Position numbers and translations under genes: made by a program. Of a stretch of 64,000 bases of DNA, positions 27,002 to 35,352 are shown piece by piece; position 1 is the first letter of the stretch, and every line of letters starts with the position of its first letter. The notes under the pieces are model-generated. The model saw only the letters and a list, made by a program, of their open reading frames with translations. It was not told where the DNA came from and made no database searches. This DNA comes from Pedobacter deserti (GTDB lineage Bacteria; Bacteroidota; Bacteroidia; Sphingobacteriales; Sphingobacteriaceae): assembly GCF_024436415.1 (NCBI RefSeq), contig NZ_JAFMZQ010000001.1, forward strand, positions 372,001 through 436,000, in the 5' to 3' direction.

Positions 27002-27840
27002 TGGAGGATTTAAGGCCGGTCTTAACCACCTATGCCTACAACATTACGGGCTCTTTTGAGGATGCGCTTGACATCGTGCAGGATGTCTATGTGAAGTTTA
27101 TGGAAGCCGATGAGCGGTTGATCACAAACGTCCCGGCCTATCTAAAAAGGATGGTCATCAATACGGCGATCAACTTTAAAAAAAGGCAGGAGAGACTCCT
27201 CCGCGACTATCCCGGCGAATGGCTTCCCGAACCGGTCTCAGAAATCGGAGCAGACACAGCGATCAACCGTAGAGAGATATTATCCTACTCCCTTATGGTC
27301 TTGCTTGAGCGCTTAAACCCGCAGCAGCGCACCGTGTTTATACTCCGGGAGGCGTTCGACTATGATCATAGCGAAATTGCCGATTTGCTGGGCGTCACAG
27401 AAGAAAATTCCAGACAGCTCCTAAGTCGTGCCAGAAAGTTAATAAAACAGCCAAGCCCTGCAACCAGAAGCAGAACCTCTTCAGCGTTCCTGCAGCGTTA
27501 TATTGAGACTCTAGAACGCGTTGACGCGGCACAACTGCTGGATTTGCTCACCGAACAGACTGTCGTGATCGCCGATGGTGGCGGGAAGGCCAGCGCAAGC
27601 CTTAACCCTGTACGCGGCCGCGACAATAGTTGTGCCTACCTTAGCGGCATTTACCGTAAGTTCTATCACGACAAGCCGCTGGACTATGGTACTGTCAACC
27701 ATCAGCCAGCATTGTTTCTTTATGATAACGGAATCCTCACCACCTGTCAGATCTTTACGCTGGATGACACGGGCAAAATAGCAGAAGTGTTTATTGTACG
27801 CAACCCTGATAAATTAAAGCATCTGCAAAAAATATGCTGA
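27001..27840 (+). CDS. ECF41-type RNA polymerase sigma factor with C-terminal SnoaL-like domain
   Basis: A 279-residue ECF sigma factor. Region 2 spans about 3-65 (DALDIVQDVYVKF) and region 4 about 92-150 (LNPQQRTVFILREAFDYDHSEIADLLG). The linker has the ECF41 hallmark WLPEP (74-78). The C-terminal SnoaL-like extension has DGGGK (192-196) and ends with NPDKL (268-272), the other two hallmarks. In ECF41 this extension replaces a separate anti-sigma factor and modulates activity. The next gene is an AhpD-like protein, the carboxymuconolactone-decarboxylase type that commonly accompanies ECF41 and is usually its target. The ATG overlaps the stop of the GH43-like gene by one base. Confidence 0.93.
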   Translation: MEDLRPVLTTYAYNITGSFEDALDIVQDVYVKFMEADERLITNVPAYLKRMVINTAINFKKRQERLLRDYPGEWLPEPVSEIGADTAINRREILSYSLMVLLERLNPQQRTVFILREAFDYDHSEIADLLGVTEENSRQLLSRARKLIKQPSPATRSRTSSAFLQRYIETLERVDAAQLLDLLTEQTVVIADGGGKASASLNPVRGRDNSCAYLSGIYRKFYHDKPLDYGTVNHQPALFLYDNGILTTCQIFTLDDTGKIAEVFIVRNPDKLKHLQKIC

Positions 27841-27890
27841 CCTTGTCACGTTTCCGGATTCCCGTTTGTCATTAGGGCAAAAAATAGATT

Positions 27891-28358
27891 ATGGAACGTA
27901 TATCTTTTAACACCTTGCCCAAAGGTTTCTATGCATCACTGATGCAGGTACAAAACTATGTCGACAAATGTGGCCTCGATTTTAAAATGCTCGAACTGAT
28001 GCGTATGCGGGTTTCGCAGTTGAACGGCTGCGCCTATTGCCTCGATATGCATTATAAAGAAGCGGTACACGCCGGAGAAGACGCACTGAGACTGATCTCA
28101 GTCTCAGCATGGCGTGAAACAAACTATTACAGCCCTGAAGAGCAGGCCGTACTTGAATTTGCCGAACGTCTGACACTAATGCCGCAGGGCGATCATAATG
28201 ACGACATTCACGATAACCTGCGGAAGTACTTCAACCAGGACGAAATCGCCAACATCACCTTAGCTGTGGCACAAATAAACACCTGGAACCGCATCGTCAA
28301 ATCTTTCGGCCCGGAACCAGGCAAATACCAGGTTCCAGCCCGCGAGGCAACAGCATAG
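27891..28358 (+). CDS. AhpD-like carboxymuconolactone decarboxylase family protein
   Basis: A 155-residue helical protein with the redox motif CAYC (C47, C50) followed by H54, in the context MRVSQLNGCAYCLDMH. This arrangement belongs to alkylhydroperoxidase AhpD-like proteins, which reduce peroxides or act as small disulfide oxidoreductases. It lies 50 bases after the ECF41 sigma factor gene, the standard pairing for that group, and is probably under its control. No direct evidence for the substrate is present in the window. Confidence 0.92.
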   Translation: MERISFNTLPKGFYASLMQVQNYVDKCGLDFKMLELMRMRVSQLNGCAYCLDMHYKEAVHAGEDALRLISVSAWRETNYYSPEEQAVLEFAERLTLMPQGDHNDDIHDNLRKYFNQDEIANITLAVAQINTWNRIVKSFGPEPGKYQVPAREATA

Positions 28359-28396
28359 AAAAATAAGCGTTATCTTAGTGGATGCAATTACCACAA

Positions 28397-28807
28397 ATGA
28401 AAACGTATATATTTCTGCTGACCGCAATGCTGGGCTACAGCCTGGCGGCGAAGGGGCAGGCCAAAAATAAAGCGCCACAGGTAGACTATATCATGATTGA
28501 CGGCAAAAAGTCGCCAGCTACGGTTTACCTAAATCCTGGCGAGAAGTACCTCATCAAAGTATCGGTTTCCGACCCGGAAAAGGACAGCCTTGCTGCCCGT
28601 TGGAAATTGTTCTCTGAAGAGGAACTTAGCGCTGCCGACAAAGAAAAAAGAGCGCCGGTTCCCATACCTGATATGGTGACCGGCGCTTTACAAAACATTA
28701 TGCTTGACGTCCCCATACAAGCGGGGCACTACCGGCTTTTCTTGTATGTAACGGATAGCCACAAGAATGTAGCCAGCCACAGCATGCCCCTGGTGGTACT
28801 TAAATGA
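28397..28807 (+). CDS. Small secreted Ig-like domain protein
   Basis: A 136-residue protein counted from ATG 28397, which opens a proper signal peptide (MKTYIFLLTAMLGYSLAAKGQ). An upstream ATG at 28382 adds five residues and is less likely. The mature part reads as one Ig- or cadherin-like sandwich: NKAPQVDYIMIDGKKSP, NPGEKYLIKVSVSDPEKD, RWKLFSEEE and HYRLFLYVTDSHKN. I recall very similar modules at the C-termini of Bacteroidota glycoside hydrolases, where they begin NRAP. Here the module is a separate gene whose stop directly abuts the stop of the GH5-like gene on the other strand. Function unknown; an accessory role in carbohydrate binding is a guess. Confidence 0.7.
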   Translation: MKTYIFLLTAMLGYSLAAKGQAKNKAPQVDYIMIDGKKSPATVYLNPGEKYLIKVSVSDPEKDSLAARWKLFSEEELSAADKEKRAPVPIPDMVTGALQNIMLDVPIQAGHYRLFLYVTDSHKNVASHSMPLVVLK

Positions 28808-30004
28808 TTATTTTCTTTCAGAAGTCAGTTGTTTAAAAACCTTAATCTCCTTTTCGCTAAAAGGAGTTCCGTCTGTACGGTAAAGATCATGAAACCACAA
28901 TTCCGGTTCCGGAAAAGGTTCTCCGGGTTTCAGCACTTTTCCCTCGGCCCGCCGCTCATTTAAACTAATGTTCTTGCCATTTTCGCGACGGCTGGTCCAC
29001 GGCCACACTGTCGCGCTCTTGCCTGACACAAAACCCCAGTTAACCGCGCCGACGTTATGCTTTTTCAAAATCGGCAGGCAGTCTTCAACAGTACTTCCCT
29101 GGGTACGGGCCAGCCATTCCGTCATGATAATCGGGCGGCCTTCAGCCTGATAGTTTTTAATCACACGCTCCAAAACTTCTGCATTTTCATAGCTGTGCAC
29201 AGAAAGAACATCAGCGTTAATCCGGTTCATCTTGATGTTCATCTCGCCCAGACTGCCTTTGGCGGTACCGGTTATTGGCTGTGATGGGTTTATCTCCCTG
29301 GCCCATTTCCAGGATTCGTACAAGAGTTTGTTAGACAAATCACCAATGCCGGCGGCTTTTTCAGCACCATCCAGATTGTTACCACGTCCCGGTTCGTTGT
29401 ATAGCTCCCACATGAGCACCCTTTTGTCGTTTTTGAAATGCGTCATTGTCTCCTGAACGTAGCCTTTCAACTGCGCCACCTCATTTGCACTGGCCTTACC
29501 TTCCGCAAACCGCACCGCCAAGTCCCTCGCCGGGGAGTTCACCCAACCCGAATTGTGATAACCAATAACCGGCAGCGGCTGCACACCAAGTGCGGGATTC
29601 GGAAAATGGCAATCATCAAAAAACACAAAGAATGGCCGTATACCGTATTTCTGCGCAATATTTAGAAATTGATCCATACGGTTGTAAAGCCCCTTTTTAT
29701 CTGAAGCCCAAACCATATCGTGAAGAAACACGCGCATGGTATTCATACCAATCTGCTGTGCCCAGCCGAATTCTTTCTCTATCGTCTTCGGATCCCAGGT
29801 CGAAGCCTGCCACATTTCAATTTGATTAATGGCCGTCGCAGGTAGATAATTTGCGCCAACCAGCCAGGGTTGCGCTGCATACCAGTGATTTGCTTTTTCT
29901 TTGGTCCATTGTCCCGCTACGGGTTTCAAATAATCTGGCGTCTGCGAACGCGCGCCCATTGTACAAAGCAGCAGCACTGCCAGTAATTTGATCTTAGATT
30001 TCAT
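28808..30004 (-). CDS. GH5-like glycoside hydrolase, exported
   Basis: A 398-residue protein with a signal peptide (ends near GARSQ) and a TIM-barrel of the GH-A clan. The acid/base is E204 in MWELYNEPGRG and the nucleophile E296 in PIIMTEWLAR. Other barrel landmarks are GMNTMRVFLHDMVW and ADVLSVHSYEN. Database pipelines often label such proteins as beta-xylanase or cellulase, but the substrate is not certain. It is the last gene of the polysaccharide utilisation locus, 13 bases after the sulfatase gene. It may act on the backbone of the sulfated glycan once the sulfatases have removed sulfate. Confidence 0.85.
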   Translation of the reverse strand: MKSKIKLLAVLLLCTMGARSQTPDYLKPVAGQWTKEKANHWYAAQPWLVGANYLPATAINQIEMWQASTWDPKTIEKEFGWAQQIGMNTMRVFLHDMVWASDKKGLYNRMDQFLNIAQKYGIRPFFVFFDDCHFPNPALGVQPLPVIGYHNSGWVNSPARDLAVRFAEGKASANEVAQLKGYVQETMTHFKNDKRVLMWELYNEPGRGNNLDGAEKAAGIGDLSNKLLYESWKWAREINPSQPITGTAKGSLGEMNIKMNRINADVLSVHSYENAEVLERVIKNYQAEGRPIIMTEWLARTQGSTVEDCLPILKKHNVGAVNWGFVSGKSATVWPWTSRRENGKNISLNERRAEGKVLKPGEPFPEPELWFHDLYRTDGTPFSEKEIKVFKQLTSERK

Positions 30005-30017
30005 AAGTATATTTCTG

Positions 30018-31385
30018 TTATTTGTTTAACCGAGGCAGACTGTTCCACCAGGCCATGAGTTCTTTTTTAAGCTTTCCCGCAACTTGGGGCTTCTTTTCGC
30101 TAAGGTTAGTGGTTTCATTTTTATCCTGAACAATGTTATACAACTGCAAATCAGAGCCGTCACTATTCATAAGCAGTTTCCACTCCCCTGAACGTACGGC
30201 CAGATTCGGACTCCTGTGCGGAGCTTTCGGATACCTGTAGGCAATATCGTTTCGCCCATACTCCCAAAACATAGGCCCGTTGCGGAGCGAGGGCCCTCCG
30301 GTAAAAACAGCGCTGCGGTCCAGGCCGTCACCGGCATATTTCGCGGGCAGTTTCACACCAGCCATTTTAGCCAGAGAGGGTAACAAATCGATCGCATTAA
30401 CTTCAGAGCGGTTGTCCGCCCTTCCCGCGGCGATTTTTCCCGGCCAGCTAATAATGAAGGGCATACGTGTGCCCCCCTCATAAAGCGATAATTTAGAGCC
30501 CCTCAGACCGCCGTTCCTACTTCCCCGGAAACTGGGCAATGCGCCGTTATCACTCGTGAAGATGATGATCGTATTCTCCAGTTCGCCCATTTCCTTTAAA
30601 CCGGCCACCAACCGGCCAATTTGTACATCCAACTCTTTAAGCACCAGTTTGAATGGCATCTCATCTTCATGACCCATCGGAAAGTTCCCGGTATAGCTGT
30701 CATCCCTGCGTGGCACCCAAGGCGTATGCACATCATCCGGCCAGAGGTTAACGAAGCAGGGCTTACCTTTATTAGATTGCACAAACTTCAGGGCTTGATC
30801 TACAAAATACCGGGTTCTGTCCCACCGTTTTATGCTGTCCTTATCCGACCAGATCCAGTTGGTGGCAGTAATCAGCGGGTCGGGATCGGGACTTTCATAT
30901 GTACTGATGTGCGCATCGAAACCATAGGCTTCAAATCCTGGCGCGTTGCGCACATCCCGGCCGCCGCCCAGATGCCATTTCCCAAAATGGCCAGTAGCGT
31001 AACCGGCCGACTGAAACACGCGTCCCATCGATGGCGCTGCCGGGTCAAGGAAATCGGTCTGCTCCGCATCTCTGTTGTGCTTTTTATTGTCCAGATAGGT
31101 TGTGAAGTTCCATCTTCCCGGATACATACCCGTGAGCATGCCCGCCCTGGACGGAGAACAAATCGGTGCAGCACTGTAATACTGGGTCAGCTTCAGTCCG
31201 TTCTTTGCAAGCGCATCAATATTTGGCGTAGGTACAAAGCTACCTCCAAATGCACCTATATCACTAAAACCCATGTCATCCGTCAGAATAACAATGATGT
31301 TTGGCTTCCGCGTTTGCGCATAGCTGGCACAAAAGATCGTCACTAGTACAGCAGCGAGAAAAACGCTGATCAAATTCCGTCTCAT
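30018..31385 (-). CDS. Sulfatase (type I, formylglycine-dependent)
   Basis: A 455-residue exported arylsulfatase-family enzyme. After a signal peptide (ends near ASYAQ) the metal-binding aspartates D36 and D37 (ILTDDMGFSDIG) are followed by the maturation motif CSPSR (C76-R80), whose cysteine is converted to formylglycine. Further conserved parts are GKWHLGG (about residue 137) and FTSDNGA (about 278). It hydrolyses a sulfate ester, presumably on a sugar of the target polysaccharide. The ATG overlaps the stop of the preceding sulfatase by four bases (31382-31385). No sulfatase-maturing enzyme gene is in the window. Confidence 0.95.
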   Translation of the reverse strand: MRRNLISVFLAAVLVTIFCASYAQTRKPNIIVILTDDMGFSDIGAFGGSFVPTPNIDALAKNGLKLTQYYSAAPICSPSRAGMLTGMYPGRWNFTTYLDNKKHNRDAEQTDFLDPAAPSMGRVFQSAGYATGHFGKWHLGGGRDVRNAPGFEAYGFDAHISTYESPDPDPLITATNWIWSDKDSIKRWDRTRYFVDQALKFVQSNKGKPCFVNLWPDDVHTPWVPRRDDSYTGNFPMGHEDEMPFKLVLKELDVQIGRLVAGLKEMGELENTIIIFTSDNGALPSFRGSRNGGLRGSKLSLYEGGTRMPFIISWPGKIAAGRADNRSEVNAIDLLPSLAKMAGVKLPAKYAGDGLDRSAVFTGGPSLRNGPMFWEYGRNDIAYRYPKAPHRSPNLAVRSGEWKLLMNSDGSDLQLYNIVQDKNETTNLSEKKPQVAGKLKKELMAWWNSLPRLNK

Positions 31386-32773
31386 TTCTTTTTATTTACG
31401 TAAACCCTGTCCACCGCCGCCCCTTCATCACCTTGCTGTTTCATCCAATCATTCAACACGCCGGTAAACTTGCTGATCTGCCTTGCATAAGCAGGATTGC
31501 CAGCCAGATTGTTCAGCTCATAAGGGTCCTTTGATGTGTCATAAAATTCCACAGCCGGCCTTTTACTCAACCGGGTCGCTAAAAAACTGGCCGTCTCATC
31601 CGTCTTTGCCTTTTCCTGCCAGGAATTCCACACGCCTAAGTCGCCTGGATTGTTATACCATTTAATGGAGTAAGTATTTTCCGGTGTCAGGTTTAGAATC
31701 AACTTATACCGGCCATCCCTAACATTTCTGCTTGGATAAGGCGGACCTTCAGGTATGTTATTGTTCATCCCAAAAGCGTACGACCGCGCCACTTGGGAGG
31801 AGCCATTCAGTACTTTTAAAAAGCTCCTACCATCAAGACTGTCTACGGGGCTGCCTCCGGCAATATCGATGATGGTCGGCGTAATATCTTCATACTGTAC
31901 AATCGCATCCGTTTTCTTTCCGGGCTTTATTACGCCAGGCCAGCGCACAATCATGGAGCTTTTTTGCCCAGCGTCCCAGCAGGTCCATTTGCCGCCGGGA
32001 AACTGAGAGCCTTGTTCGCCCAGAAACATAAACACGGTGTTCTTATCCTGCCCGCTTTTCCGGAGGAGTTCCATCACATCACCCACCTGGTTGTCCAGCC
32101 TGCGGATTTCAGCCAGATATTTGCGAAACTGCGACCGCGTTTCGCGGGTGTCGACCATATACGGTGGCAACACCAGCTTGTCCGCATCAAATTCAGTAGG
32201 GTCGCCCAAATCCCATGGCTTATGTGGGTTTATGCTCATGATAAACAGGCAAAAAGGTTTATCGCCTGTGTTCATATAATTTTCAATCTCAGTCAGCGAA
32301 TACTCATCGGTGCTCGCCACACAGTTCGGCTGAAAGCCTGCTATAATATCGAATGGGAACACCGTTCGCGGCCTGGTACTGTGGTCCTTTCCGCTGAGGG
32401 CAACCCTGTAACCTTCCGCGCCCAGATAATGCCCGATACTTTTCATACCAGGATGAACGGGCTTATGGTTTTGAAAGGAGCCATGCCTGATCGGGTACAG
32501 CCCGGTGAACAGAGAGGCCCGCGTAGGAACACAGGTGGCGTTTGAAGCATAGATGTTATTGAACTGCAGCCCCTCGCCTGCAAGCTGGTCGATATACTTC
32601 GTACGGATGTTCTGCCCGCCATAGCAGCTTAACTGCCGGGTATCCAGATCATCGGCCATGATGACGACCACGTTTGGCCGTTTTTGACTTTTTGATTGTG
32701 CAACCGACAGACAGGATGCTGAGATTGTTAAGAGCAGAACTAATAAAGGGGCAATGTATTTCATGTTAAGCAT
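31382..32773 (-). CDS. Sulfatase (type I, formylglycine-dependent), second copy
   Basis: A 463-residue exported sulfatase, clearly different in sequence from its neighbour and so probably acting on another sulfate position. Metal ligands D41 and D42 (IMADDLDTRQLSC) precede the maturation motif CVPTR (C81-R85). SGKDHSTRP takes the place of the usual GKWHLG, and MFLGEQGSQFPGGKW the place of SDNG, which points to a choline-sulfatase/heparan-type subgroup. The start may be ATG 32764, three codons in, which gives a tighter signal peptide. It lies nine bases after the DUF3823 gene and overlaps the next sulfatase gene. Confidence 0.93.
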   Translation of the reverse strand: MLNMKYIAPLLVLLLTISASCLSVAQSKSQKRPNVVVIMADDLDTRQLSCYGGQNIRTKYIDQLAGEGLQFNNIYASNATCVPTRASLFTGLYPIRHGSFQNHKPVHPGMKSIGHYLGAEGYRVALSGKDHSTRPRTVFPFDIIAGFQPNCVASTDEYSLTEIENYMNTGDKPFCLFIMSINPHKPWDLGDPTEFDADKLVLPPYMVDTRETRSQFRKYLAEIRRLDNQVGDVMELLRKSGQDKNTVFMFLGEQGSQFPGGKWTCWDAGQKSSMIVRWPGVIKPGKKTDAIVQYEDITPTIIDIAGGSPVDSLDGRSFLKVLNGSSQVARSYAFGMNNNIPEGPPYPSRNVRDGRYKLILNLTPENTYSIKWYNNPGDLGVWNSWQEKAKTDETASFLATRLSKRPAVEFYDTSKDPYELNNLAGNPAYARQISKFTGVLNDWMKQQGDEGAAVDRVYVNKKK

Positions 32774-32782
32774 GTTTACTAA

Positions 32783-33472
32783 CTATTTTTTTACTGGGTA
32801 TACATCAGAATAAAGCAGTTCAGGAACACCGACAACCTTCAGGGCTATCCTTGCATAAAGATAAGGCGCAGAAGCCAAAGGTTCTGCAGTTAAATTCTGG
32901 CTCAGGCTAACCGGCTGCGACAGGTCCAACCCCGCACCTGCTTTCGTACTCAAAGGATCTGCGGGCGATGGCCCAAGTTTAGTCGGGTCATCCAGAATAA
33001 TGGTTTTTCCCAAAATCAGCGAAATACGTTCAATTTGCCTGCCCGCTACAACATTGGTGATACGACATGTTGCGTTCAGCACTTCCCCTTCAACGGAAAA
33101 GCTTGCATCGCTGAGGGTAAAATACGGCCTCACAGGCACATCAACGCTGGTAGCACCCTTTACCACCACATCTATAGTATCGGTATTTGCCTCCCAGGGG
33201 CCATTTCCCGAAATCCGCACCAGCTTGTAATTGCCATCAAACAGCATAGAGGCAAATGTACCATCCTGCTTCACGTTCACATTGATCGGAGTCACCGTCT
33301 GAAATCCGGGCTGAAACAATTGTAGTACGCTAATACCCTGCCGTATTCCAACAGCATTGCCTTCGAAGACGATCCGCCCGGTTAGCGGCGACTGAGGCGG
33401 TTCGTAATTATCTAGTTCGCATCCGCTGATGGCAGCGGCAAAAACGACAAACAAGTAATATATTTTTTTCAT
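32783..33472 (-). CDS. DUF3823 surface lipoprotein (SusE/F position)
   Basis: A 229-residue lipoprotein counted from ATG 33472, which gives the signal MKKIYYLFVVFAAAISGC with the acylated cysteine followed by ELDNY. The frame is open 16 codons further upstream, but that part overlaps SusD and lacks signal character. An N-terminal domain (TGRIVFEGNAVGIRQGISVLQ) like a carboxypeptidase-regulatory sandwich is followed by a second beta domain (about 115-225). DUF3823 proteins sit directly after SusD in many glycan loci and are thought to help bind the glycan at the cell surface. The exact role is unproven. Confidence 0.82.
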   Translation of the reverse strand: MKKIYYLFVVFAAAISGCELDNYEPPQSPLTGRIVFEGNAVGIRQGISVLQLFQPGFQTVTPINVNVKQDGTFASMLFDGNYKLVRISGNGPWEANTDTIDVVVKGATSVDVPVRPYFTLSDASFSVEGEVLNATCRITNVVAGRQIERISLILGKTIILDDPTKLGPSPADPLSTKAGAGLDLSQPVSLSQNLTAEPLASAPYLYARIALKVVGVPELLYSDVYPVKK

Positions 33473-33482
33473 CGTGTTCAAA

Positions 33483-35348
33483 TTAGTGGAATGGATTCTT
33501 AACCAGAAGCGGATTAGCATTCAACGCGTTTTGTGGAATAATCGAATAATAATTACCAAAACGAAAAAGCCTTGGCTGCGTAAAGCGGGGCGCAATTTGC
33601 TTTACAAATACATATTTATTGTGTTTAGCCGGATCAGATGGCCTGACCACTCTATAGGGCCACAACGCATACACCATCGTGCTTGGTGTTTGTCTGTTGC
33701 CATTGAAGACCTCGTGCGCAATCCGCCACCGCTTCAGGTCCCAGTAACGCTGTTCTTCAAAAGCAAGTTCAACCTGAAATTCCCTTCTGATCCTTTCGGT
33801 TGTGAGCGACTGCAAGCTATTCGGCCCAAACCCGGCACGTTCCCTTAGCTCATTGATGTAACCTAACGCCTCATTGGTCAGGCCAAGCTCGAAAGCGGCT
33901 TCAGCGGCGTTGAGCATAATCCCGCCTAACCGGTACCGAATCCACCAGACGTCGCTTCCCTGTCCACCCTGACCGGAGCCTATCCGCGAGTCTACATACT
34001 TGCGCATATAAAACCCAGTATTGGTAATGTTTGCTGCATTAGGCAAAGGACCGTCTGGCGCAACCAGCGTGCCGCCGTCTGCAAACAAACTTCCCAGTTC
34101 AGTGGACGTACGTGTCACATACCTGGCCGTTGACGCGTTCCATTCCATAACTCCAGCCTGTATATCTATTCGCTTTCCTCTAAAAGTAGAACCAGGCGTA
34201 ATAACACTGCCAAACATCCGTGGATCTTTACCGGCAAATACATCTTCCGGCTTGTCATAGTAAATATAATCTGCATTATTGGCTGTGCGAATTCTGAGTT
34301 CACCGGAGTTGCCGTTCAGGAAGTCAAAAGCCTCCACAATGTTCAGGGAAGGTGTGACTCCCGCCGAACCGGAAGCATTTTCACGCAGCGAACGCGGTAT
34401 GTTTTCCACCGTGAAATCATGATATTTCCCGTCAAGCGTATAGTCCATCGCCCAAATCACTTCCCGGTTGTTCGACTTTTTTGTGAACAGATCATAGAAA
34501 TTCTGCCCTTTATCCGGATTCTCATTATATAGCGCAAACTGCTTACTGGTGATGATCTCTCGGGAAGCAGCGATCGACTGCATATAATAATCTTCCGCAC
34601 GGCCAGCCGAAATTCCAACCTCTCCCCCAGCTGTACTGATCGGGTCAACCATCAGGTTATTATACTTAGCTATAGAGGCAGCGTACAGCATTGCCTGCGA
34701 CTTCAGCGCTAGGACCGTCCATTTGTTTGCCCGAGTTTTACTGGTTGCAGTAAGTGGCAGGCTTTCCTTGATCGCGTCGAGTTCGCTGGCAATGAAATCA
34801 TATATTTCCTCCTCCTTGCTTCTCGGCGTTTTGAGCGCATCCACGTCTTCCGGGCCATTATATCCGTAGGTTTTAAGCACGAGCGGCACTCCGCCCATAC
34901 TGCGTACATGCAGAAAATAGATGTACGCCCGAATAAATCGTGCTTCGGCTAACAAATGGCTTTTATCAGCAGCCTCCATGGCAGATGATGCATCAAGCTT
35001 TTCGAGGAACATATTTACATCCCGCATCAAACCATAGTCCCACAGCTGCTTATCGGTATACGGATAATTCACGCGTGTATTACGCGCATTGTTTCCGCCC
35101 AGGCCGCCCGACCACATGGCCTCATCCACATCTGTGGGCGATAGTTTGCCTCCTTCCAACCCTCCGGTAGGCTGCAAACGGTTATACATGTTGGCAAGTA
35201 CGGAGACAGCAAGTTTCGGGTCGCTCCACACCTGCTCATCCAGTAAAATATCTGTAGGCTCACGTTCCAGGTATTTCTTACAAGCGGCAACCTGAATCAG
35301 CATTACTGCGCCGATCACGCACATTAAATATTCCTTCAATCGTCTCAT
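33483..35348 (-). CDS. SusD/RagB-family glycan-binding lipoprotein
   Basis: A 621-residue outer-membrane lipoprotein that caps the SusC channel and binds glycan. The lipobox is VAAC (C23) followed by KKYLEREP. The N-terminal TPR-rich SusD-like part includes LLAEARFIRAYIYFLHVRSMGGVPLV (a conserved SusD segment), and the C-terminal RagB part includes RLGGIMLNAAEAAFELG, LRERAGF and ELAFEEQRYWDLKRWR, typical of the family. It starts four bases after susC, as expected for the SusCD pair. The glycan is unknown. Confidence 0.96.
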   Translation of the reverse strand: MRRLKEYLMCVIGAVMLIQVAACKKYLEREPTDILLDEQVWSDPKLAVSVLANMYNRLQPTGGLEGGKLSPTDVDEAMWSGGLGGNNARNTRVNYPYTDKQLWDYGLMRDVNMFLEKLDASSAMEAADKSHLLAEARFIRAYIYFLHVRSMGGVPLVLKTYGYNGPEDVDALKTPRSKEEEIYDFIASELDAIKESLPLTATSKTRANKWTVLALKSQAMLYAASIAKYNNLMVDPISTAGGEVGISAGRAEDYYMQSIAASREIITSKQFALYNENPDKGQNFYDLFTKKSNNREVIWAMDYTLDGKYHDFTVENIPRSLRENASGSAGVTPSLNIVEAFDFLNGNSGELRIRTANNADYIYYDKPEDVFAGKDPRMFGSVITPGSTFRGKRIDIQAGVMEWNASTARYVTRTSTELGSLFADGGTLVAPDGPLPNAANITNTGFYMRKYVDSRIGSGQGGQGSDVWWIRYRLGGIMLNAAEAAFELGLTNEALGYINELRERAGFGPNSLQSLTTERIRREFQVELAFEEQRYWDLKRWRIAHEVFNGNRQTPSTMVYALWPYRVVRPSDPAKHNKYVFVKQIAPRFTQPRLFRFGNYYSIIPQNALNANPLLVKNPFH

Positions 35349-35352
35349 TACG

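Noticed and set aside
30621..31346. Long open frame of 241 codons on the plus strand inside the first sulfatase gene
   Set aside because: It lies fully antisense to a sulfatase with intact motifs and has no signal, domain or promoter of its own. Its composition is that of a reverse-complement shadow.
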